Origin: Vombatus ursinus
Lineage: Eukaryota; Chordata; Mammalia; Diprotodontia; Vombatidae
DNA: 64,000 bases
NCBI RefSeq assembly: GCF_900497805.2
Contig: NW_020954556.1
Span: 29,159,671 to 29,223,670, forward strand
Direction: 5' to 3'
Position numbers and translations under genes: made by a program. Position 1 is the stretch's first letter; each line of letters opens with the position of its first letter. Positions 58,250 to 64,000 of the stretch are shown here, piece by piece. A model generated the notes under the pieces. The model ran no database searches, was not told the DNA's origin, and saw only the letters and a list, made by a program, of their open reading frames with translations.

Positions 58250-58625
58250 CATTCACTCCAGGCTAATTTTTCCTTAAGAGATATTAAAACTGTGTTTAAG
58301 ACTTAATTGATCTAGGGGGCTATGGCTCACATAATTGATGTAGCTTTCTGGTGGCATAATCACAAAAGCCAGCCCATCTCAACTCAGGAGCTCCTCCCTC
58401 AGTACTGACATTCTATTCTGATTAGCACAGCAGGCTGTATAGCATGTTCCTAATTGAATCAATACTGTGTCCTTGAATATTCTTTCCATGCTATGGCTAA
58501 ATAAGCTTCCTTTTGTTAACTTGCAGATGGTGTACAAGTTCATTCTGATCCTGAATCACAGGACCATCAGGAGTCCTGACTGGGCGTTAGCAATATTCAA
58601 CAATAGACAGTATCTTTATAGTCAC
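58250..58625 (+). mobile_element. LTR-like dispersed repeat, copy C
   Basis: aatttttccttaagagatat, aagacttaattgatctaggg and tatggctaaataagcttcct correspond to blocks of copies A (21908) and B (24290). It interrupts the degraded RTE. A fossil of unknown class. Confidence 0.45.
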
Positions 58626-59565
58626 ACAACTGACTGGAAGGTGTAGAGAATACAAGATCCTATTATTCTTTTTGTTGTTTTACTCCTAAAATTCATCTGA
58701 CTTGGTAGAGCAAAACACTATCTTAAAGGCTCCCTTCCAACAAGATGACTCCCACTCATGAGTTAAATTCACTTAAGATTGCTTAAAAGTTTTAACAATA
58801 AAGATCAATTTTTTTGACAATCTAATTATTAATATTAAGCAAAGCAGAAAACAGGGAGACATATACTTATCAGAGTTGTTTGCTACTGTCATGAAGAATG
58901 TCCAGTACAAAATCCAAATGGAAGAGGGACTGCCTGATGGTGTAGTTCTGTAGATGATCTTATTTATAGATAGCATTGTATTCAGACCTGAAACATTGTA
59001 GAACCTCTTAAATGAGATTCACAATCACTCAAAAGAATTAGACCTAATTATCCATACTGGAAAACCCTAGCGGATAAGAAAAAAAAATGCCTCTTGTTTA
59101 ATTATGACATGCATTTGAAGGGACAAACCATAACAATGGTCTATCAGAATGTATATTTGCAAGGACGAAGACAGACACTTTGATTAAACAATGAGCTAGG
59201 TCCAGAATTCAATAGGCAGAGGAGGACAGACTGGATTATATTTTGCAAATTATGTAGTGTTTTTAATTAACTCCAAACTACTCCCTGAAACAAAGTTCCA
59301 TAGTTTTAATTACAAATTTTTTTATTCTATTGTATGCCTGTCATAAAACACTATAGTCTCTGAAGAATTAAAGCTGAGGGACACCCAAAAGGCAATGGAG
59401 AAGGGCACAATGGGCATAATCCACAACATATTACCAACCAAGAATTACACCCAAAAAAAAAAAGCATAAAGAATATCAGAGTTGGTCATAACAAAAAAAG
59501 AAGGTAAGCTGGTCATGTGGCAAGAGCAAGCGAAAAGCAATGGATAGCCCATATTTTCCACTGAT

Positions 59566-59642
59566 ATCTACATAGTAGCGTAGATATCTATGATATCTAT
59601 GATAGATATCTATGTAGATACTACATAGTATCTACGTAGTAG
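59566..59642. repeat. AT-rich self-complementary repeat
   Basis: Overlapping units tagatatctatg and catagatatcta alternate on both strands, plus two copies of ctacatagta or ctacgtagta. The segment can fold into a cruciform or long hairpin. Confidence 0.75.
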
Positions 59643-59934
59643 AACTAGAACAGCTTCCTTTGAATTTTGGGTGAAGCCAAGGTAGTAGGTTTATGGGGAG
59701 ACTTGGACAAGAGTTATATGTTACAAGAAGCCATGGATGAGTTGCTATCAGCAGTACTCCCATTTATGGAATCACCAATCCTTCAAAATATCAAAGTATT
59801 TATTTTGGAGGAAATGACATCTATCGCTGATCACAAATTATCTAGAAAAATGAAAAATAAGAGGAAATTACCCAAAAGTTCTAAGACCATTAATCAAACT
59901 GGAAAGAATTAAATAGTATGCTAGATGCATATAA

Positions 59935-60550
59935 ATTGGTCATTTTGTGCAAGAAAAATAACTTGCCTTTTCGTGTTCTTTTGCCTAATGATTCCACTCC
60001 TAGGTATATAGCCCATGGAGGTCAAAAACAGAAAAGTTCCATATAAGTCAAAATATTCAGAGCTATATTTTATGTGGTAGCAAAAAATTGGAAACAAAGT
60101 ATATACCTATTTATTGGGAAAATAGCTAAATATAATGTGGTATACAAATGAACAGTGTTATTGTGCCATAAGAAATTTTGAATATAAGTAGTTCAGAAAA
60201 ATTTGGAAAGACTTGTATGAACTGATGTGGAGTGAAATATATAGAACTAAGAGAACAACGTACATAATTATAATAATATAAACAAAAAAACACACTGAAA
60301 GGTAGCCAATTAACTGTATTAGGCAATCTTGGTCCAAGAGTACTAATGATGAAACACTATCCTCTTTTCTATAGACATTTGGGAACTACAAGTATACAAT
60401 GTTGCAGATACTGTTAGACATGGTTGCTGCGCCAATTACTTTTGATTAACTGTTTTCTTTGTTACAAAGGAGGATTAAAAAGGGTTATGTCAAGAAACTA
60501 TTGTGGTATAACATCAATGAACTTGAAAAATAAATTGGACATATTTGTTT
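59935..60550 (+). mobile_element. L1 LINE 3' end
   Basis: Sense L1 ORF2 C-terminus and 3' UTR: ttccactcctaggtatatag, gtggtagcaaaaaattggaa, atttggaaagacttgtatga, gaactaagagaacaacgtac. 5' truncated, old. Confidence 0.8.
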
Positions 60551-60779
60551 AATTTTTTGCTCAAATAAATGAGATCTGAGCTTGGACTATCTTCAGAAAC
60601 ATTTTCATGATTTCATATCTACATGGTGACCAATAAATATACAGAACTGCTTAAATGAATAAAATAACCCATGACAATACTACTTCTTCCTTGATAAAAT
60701 CATTTGGTTGATTGTATTCATAACATCTTAGAGAAGATATGTCTGAATATCCAAAAGGCTTTTGTGGTTAGAAATGTAA

Positions 60780-60985
60780 TAATACTATTAGCTAGCATTT
60801 ACATAGTGCCTTAAGGTTTGCAAAGTGCTTTATGTGATCTCAATTTATCCTCACAGAAACCCTGTGAGGTAGGTGCTATTATCATCCCCATTTTACAGAT
60901 GAAGAAACTATGACTGAGAGGTTAAGTGACTTTGCAAGGGTCCATAGCTAGTAAATGTCTGAGGCTGTATTTCCCAGAGGAAATA
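60780..60985 (+). mobile_element. MIR/THER1-type SINE, well preserved
   Basis: tagctagcatttacatagtg, ttaaggtttgcaaagtgctt, aaaccctgtgaggtaggtgc, tcatccccattttacagatg and tagctagtaaatgtctgagg in canonical order. Confidence 0.88.
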
Positions 60986-61024
60986 AATAATATGAAAATC
61001 TTAGAACCATCACCCTTCCAGTCA

Positions 61025-61545
61025 CCCAAATGTGCAAATTTGAAACAATCAAAACTTTCCTCCTTTCTTTAACCCTCACATCTAATCATTTCCCAAGTCT
61101 TGTTCATTCTACCTCCACAATGTTCTTCATATCTGTCTCTAGTAGTCACTTTCAGTCTCTCTTCACCTCATAACCTTTCATTATCTCTTATCTAGATTAT
61201 TACAATAGCCTCCTACTTGTTTTCCCTAACTCCAGTTTCTCATCTCCAATCCATCTTTCCACATTGCCACCAAATTAATCATGAGATAATGATTATAAAA
61301 TGCTTAGCATAGTGCTGAGCACATAGCACTATAAAAATGTTATCTAGCATCATCATTTCATCATCCTTGTCATAGTTGTCCTTGTCACTCCAATGCTTAA
61401 AAGGTTTCCTCTTATCTGTAGGATAACAAACTCCTCTATTTGATAGTTAAGGCCCTTCAAAATCTGACTCCAGTCAAGTTTGCCAGGTTTGTTGCATATT
61501 GCTATCCCACTCTGAAGTTTCAGCCAAACTGGCCAACTTACTGTT
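61025..61545 (+). mobile_element. L2 LINE 3' region split by MIR-type tail
   Basis: L2 blocks attctacctccacaatgttc, ttatctagattattacaata, gcctcctacttgttttccct and, after the insertion at about 61275-61355 (ataaaatgcttagcatagtg), cactccaatgcttaaaaggt and tagttaaggcccttcaaaat. Confidence 0.8.
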
Positions 61546-61738
61546 GTACTCCCAGAAGTACCAAACATGTAGCCAGAACCAGATTAAAATGTAATTGGGA
61601 AATATTTAACAAAATAAAAATACAATAGAACATACACAATATAAATATGTGGCTTTCTAAGTCAATATACTGCCAGCAGGGATCCCTACCTATGATTTAG
61701 TGGCTCCCATTTTAATGAATTTGACACTACTTCTGTAC
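61545..61738 (+). mobile_element. hAT-like MITE, copy 3
   Basis: Body identical in order to copy 1: accagattaaaatgtaattg, gaaatatttaacaaaataaa, gtggctttctaagtcaatat, gggatccctac, ending aatttgacactac. The terminal repeats are diverged. It sits at the end of the L2 fragment. Confidence 0.75.
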
Positions 61739-62099
61739 CAAACAGATAACATTCCATCTCTATGGCTTTGTACACAAAACTGAAAATTAAAATCCACCAA
61801 CTTTGCAAATTATCTTAGTTCATCCTATAGTTATTTGTGGGCATGAGGAAAAGTCAGTATTTGATGTAAATCTGAATAGGCCAGTATTTCCCTCCAAATC
61901 TAAACTACTGGGCACTGACTACTGTCCCCATGACTTTATTCAGCAACCTCCAACACAAAGTCCACAGAAATATGGCACTTTTCTTCATCCCTGAAATACA
62001 TTCCTCTTCACCTCCTTCACTACCTTTTAGTTCTTCATTTTCCCTGCCTTCAATCTTCCCTGGGTTGGGACAATATTGGCCTTCACTGAATTGCAGAAT

Positions 62100-62290
62100 C
62101 TTAGGTTTGGAAGATAGCTTACAGATGATATAGTTCAATCCCTTCATTTAATAGATGAGGAAATAGTGACCCAGAGAGGTTAAATAATGTATCAAAGGTC
62201 ACACTGACAGGAAGGGTCAGAACTATAATTCAAATACAGACTTCTGACTCCAAGTATTGAATTCTTTCCACTATAACACCAAACCTCTTC
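62100..62290 (+). mobile_element. MIR-type SINE
   Basis: ttaggtttggaagatagctt, tagatgaggaaatagtgacc, cagagaggttaaataatgta and ggtcacactgacaggaa. Confidence 0.8.
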
Positions 62291-63329
62291 ACAAAGATGC
62301 AGCTTCTGCTTAGAATTTGTGTCATACAAATAAATGAAGTTATCTGTGATCTTTAGCTCCTATCTAGTACCCACATGAAGGCAAACCTGGCATTATTATC
62401 ACTTTTTTCAGGTTTCAAAGTCTGTGCACCTGTTTTGATTCTGCCTTATGCATGATACAGCATGTGACTTTTGCTGTGCCAACCAGTCTCTAATTGCGTA
62501 TCACCAGTCATTTCAACAGCTGCAGGTGTTTTCCAGTTGTTATAGTGACATTATGTTGCTTCACTCTGTGGTTCAATGTAGCCAGTCCTGTGCTCACATG
62601 CCCTCTGTCAGTTCATTGTAAAGTATTATTTAGGTATCCTCAAGAGAGAAAGAAAAAAGTGTTATTTTCTGGCATAAACACAATATGGCCAGAAAATACC
62701 CTGTAGCAGCATTACTGATGAAGCTGAAAATAATATAACAGACAAACTATTTTCAGTATTGTCAAAGATTCCTCAGAAGCAAGTTTTAGACCATGCATGA
62801 AATACTAAAGAAATATTTTTAAAATGGCCTACGCTTTTTATCTGGACCTAAAAATGATGTTAAAAATTTTCACAGTGGAAAAAAGCATTCAAAATAATTT
62901 TTCATAGAGAGAGTTTCAATAGACTGGCTCCCTACAGGCAAAGCAGGAAGTACAATTATTTAAATGGTTAAGGAAAATTTTACTTTGTTCTGAATCTATA
63001 TGGTTATATAGTTTGAATATACATTGTGTTCTAGTCACTTAGTTCTGGTGCAATCGAATTTTTACCATTCAAGAGGATTTGTTAAACATTTAAAAAACAA
63101 CATAATAACCATCTCAAGTTTATAATAAATTTTAATAATTCCAGAATTATAATTTTGTTGTTGTTGTTGTTGAAGATTTAAAGTGTTTGATATTCACTAA
63201 AGTTCTCTATGTTGGCAGTGGAGTGCAAGCTTTAGTTGGTGGAAAGGTTCCAGAAACAAGAGTATGCCTGTTGTGTGAGAAGCAATCCAACAAAGTTCAG
63301 ATGTCAACAGTTCCCATGGGTTCAATTAT
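62291..63329. other. unclassified stretch, largest apparently repeat-poor block
   Basis: I recognise no gene or repeat over about 1 kb except a (GTT)n run at 63154-63172. It has mixed composition and no frame above 70 aa. It is the best candidate in the window for unique or conserved noncoding DNA, without further support. Confidence 0.45.
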
Positions 63330-63700
63330 CAACTCTATGTAGAGGATGTCCAGATCTATATATTTAGCCGTCTTGCTCTCGAGCTGCAATCACGCATCTC
63401 CTGCTGCCTCTTTTGTGATCTCAAACTATCTTCCCACTATAGTACATCCTTTACTCAGATGCCATGCTGTTTCTTCTAAAGCATAGATCTGACCATGTCA
63501 TTCCCAGCTCACTGAGCTTCAATGGCTCACTGTTACCTCTATACTGTCTACCTCTATAAAGTCCTTTACTGGACATTTGAAACCCTTCATAACCTGTACC
63601 CCTCCTACCTTTCTAGTCTTCTTACACTTTACTGTTCTCCACACATTCTACAATCCAGCTACACTAGCCTATTTACAGTTATTCAAATACAACACTCCAC
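63330..63700 (+). mobile_element. L2 LINE fragment
   Basis: L2 blocks gtagaggatgtccagatcta, agatctgaccatgtcattcc, gagcttcaatggctcactgt, ttgaaacccttcataacctg and tctacaatccagctacacta. Confidence 0.82.
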
Positions 63701-64000
63701 TTCCTACTGACTTTATGACCTCCGGCAAATCATTTCCCCACTTTGTATGTTGTTTACCTTATCTGAAAGAGTTGGATTAGTGATGTTTTGATACTAGGGG
63801 CTGGGATCTGATGACTAGTCTAAGAGGAATATCCTTGTTACCATTCAACTGTAGAAAGTCAACAACAATGAAAGAATTAGAAGTGTTGTGTTGAAAGTGG
63901 ATTCCAATATTGTCAACTCTTATTATTCTTCCCAATGTTGGGATATCAATGGTGTGGATAAGTTCAGGATAGCAATGTACATAAATAGCCATAGATCTAT
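63701..64000. other. unclassified stretch to window end
   Basis: Contains a short MIR-like block (atgacctccggcaaatcatttcccc, 63715-63740). Otherwise nothing recognised. Confidence 0.5.

Larger units (their letters stand above)
58075..59800 (+). mobile_element. Very degraded RTE-like LINE (second type), split
   Basis: Sense-strand traces in LINE order: ENINDYQPICLLSP (about 58095-58135, the N-YRPI-LLS RT block), then after an insertion QMEEGLPDGVV (58910-58945) and the FIDSIVF block in the position of FADD (58965-58985), EELKLRDTQKAMEKGTMGI (59360-59420; compare AQRAMERAMLGI), RWAGHVAR-like KAGHVARASEKQW (59505-59545) and a W.DLDKSY block near 59695. Stops are frequent. It is unlike the RTE-1 copies. 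The inserted sequence is at about 58250-58625. Confidence 0.6.

Noticed and set aside
1-64000. CRISPR arrays, operons, ribosome-binding sites or phage genes
   Set aside because: The sequence is mammalian and repeat-dense. Repeats are dispersed retroelements, not spaced arrays.

Overview
The window looks like intergenic or intronic DNA from a marsupial (metatherian mammal). The main evidence is about a dozen copies of a marsupial tRNA-type SINE (starting GGGGCAGCTAGGTGG and ending near AACCCCAATTGCCTCA plus an A tail), marsupial-style L1 and ORF1-only L1 derivatives, RTE elements with their dependent SINEs, and abundant old L2 and MIR. I cannot tell an American from an Australian species. I found no host protein exon, tRNA gene, rRNA gene, CRISPR array or bacterial feature. 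The open reading frames that look real are LINE or retroviral relics; the others are low-complexity or chance frames.

Layout. 0-6.9 kb: old L2-clade LINE pieces on the minus strand (with endonuclease motifs), a long-form SINE, an L1 5' UTR piece, a BovB-like RTE 3' end, MIR and L2 tails. 6.9-12.9 kb: a long minus-strand L1 from RT back to the 5' UTR, split by a clean solo LTR with a 6-bp target duplication. 13-15.3 kb: plus-strand L1 RT remnant, an LTR-like insertion and a long RTE-type SINE. 15.3-18.4 kb: another minus-strand L1, invaded by an L1 3' end and by a poly(A)-tailed retrocopy of a gammaretrovirus-like transcript with gag. 18.4-20.5 kb: RTE-1-type LINE with RT domain. 21-29.8 kb: L1 linker, LTR-like repeats, and a two-SINE composite inside one 17-bp target duplication. 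29.8-32.7 kb: a complete-looking HAL1-like (ORF1-only) LINE with an 11-bp duplication. 33-38.9 kb: SINEs with clear duplications and poorly classified sequence. 38.9-46.5 kb: an L2 cluster nested with SINEs, L1, a hAT-like MITE and an unclassified ~260-bp repeat. 46.5-51.8 kb: an internally deleted L1 and three further L1 fragments in alternating orientation. 52-54.5 kb: 3' half of a second RTE-1 copy and a possible retroviral 3' end. 55-60.5 kb: MIR, SINE, a 7SL RNA retrocopy, a hAT-like MITE with perfect 8-bp duplications, a very degraded second type of RTE LINE, and an L1 3' end. 60.7-64 kb: MIR/THER1-type SINEs, L2 pieces, another MITE and about 1 kb of unclassified sequence.

There is no operon or pathway here. 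The functional relationships are parasitic: L1 machinery would have moved the A-tailed SINEs, the 7SL copy and the retroviral retrocopy, and RTE machinery the SINEs whose 3' ends match RTE tails. The nesting order gives a relative chronology: L2, MIR and the degraded RTE are oldest; L1, hAT-like MITEs and LTR-like repeats intermediate; short SINEs, the HAL1-like element and the solo LTR youngest. Family names come from memory of consensus sequences and no database was searched.
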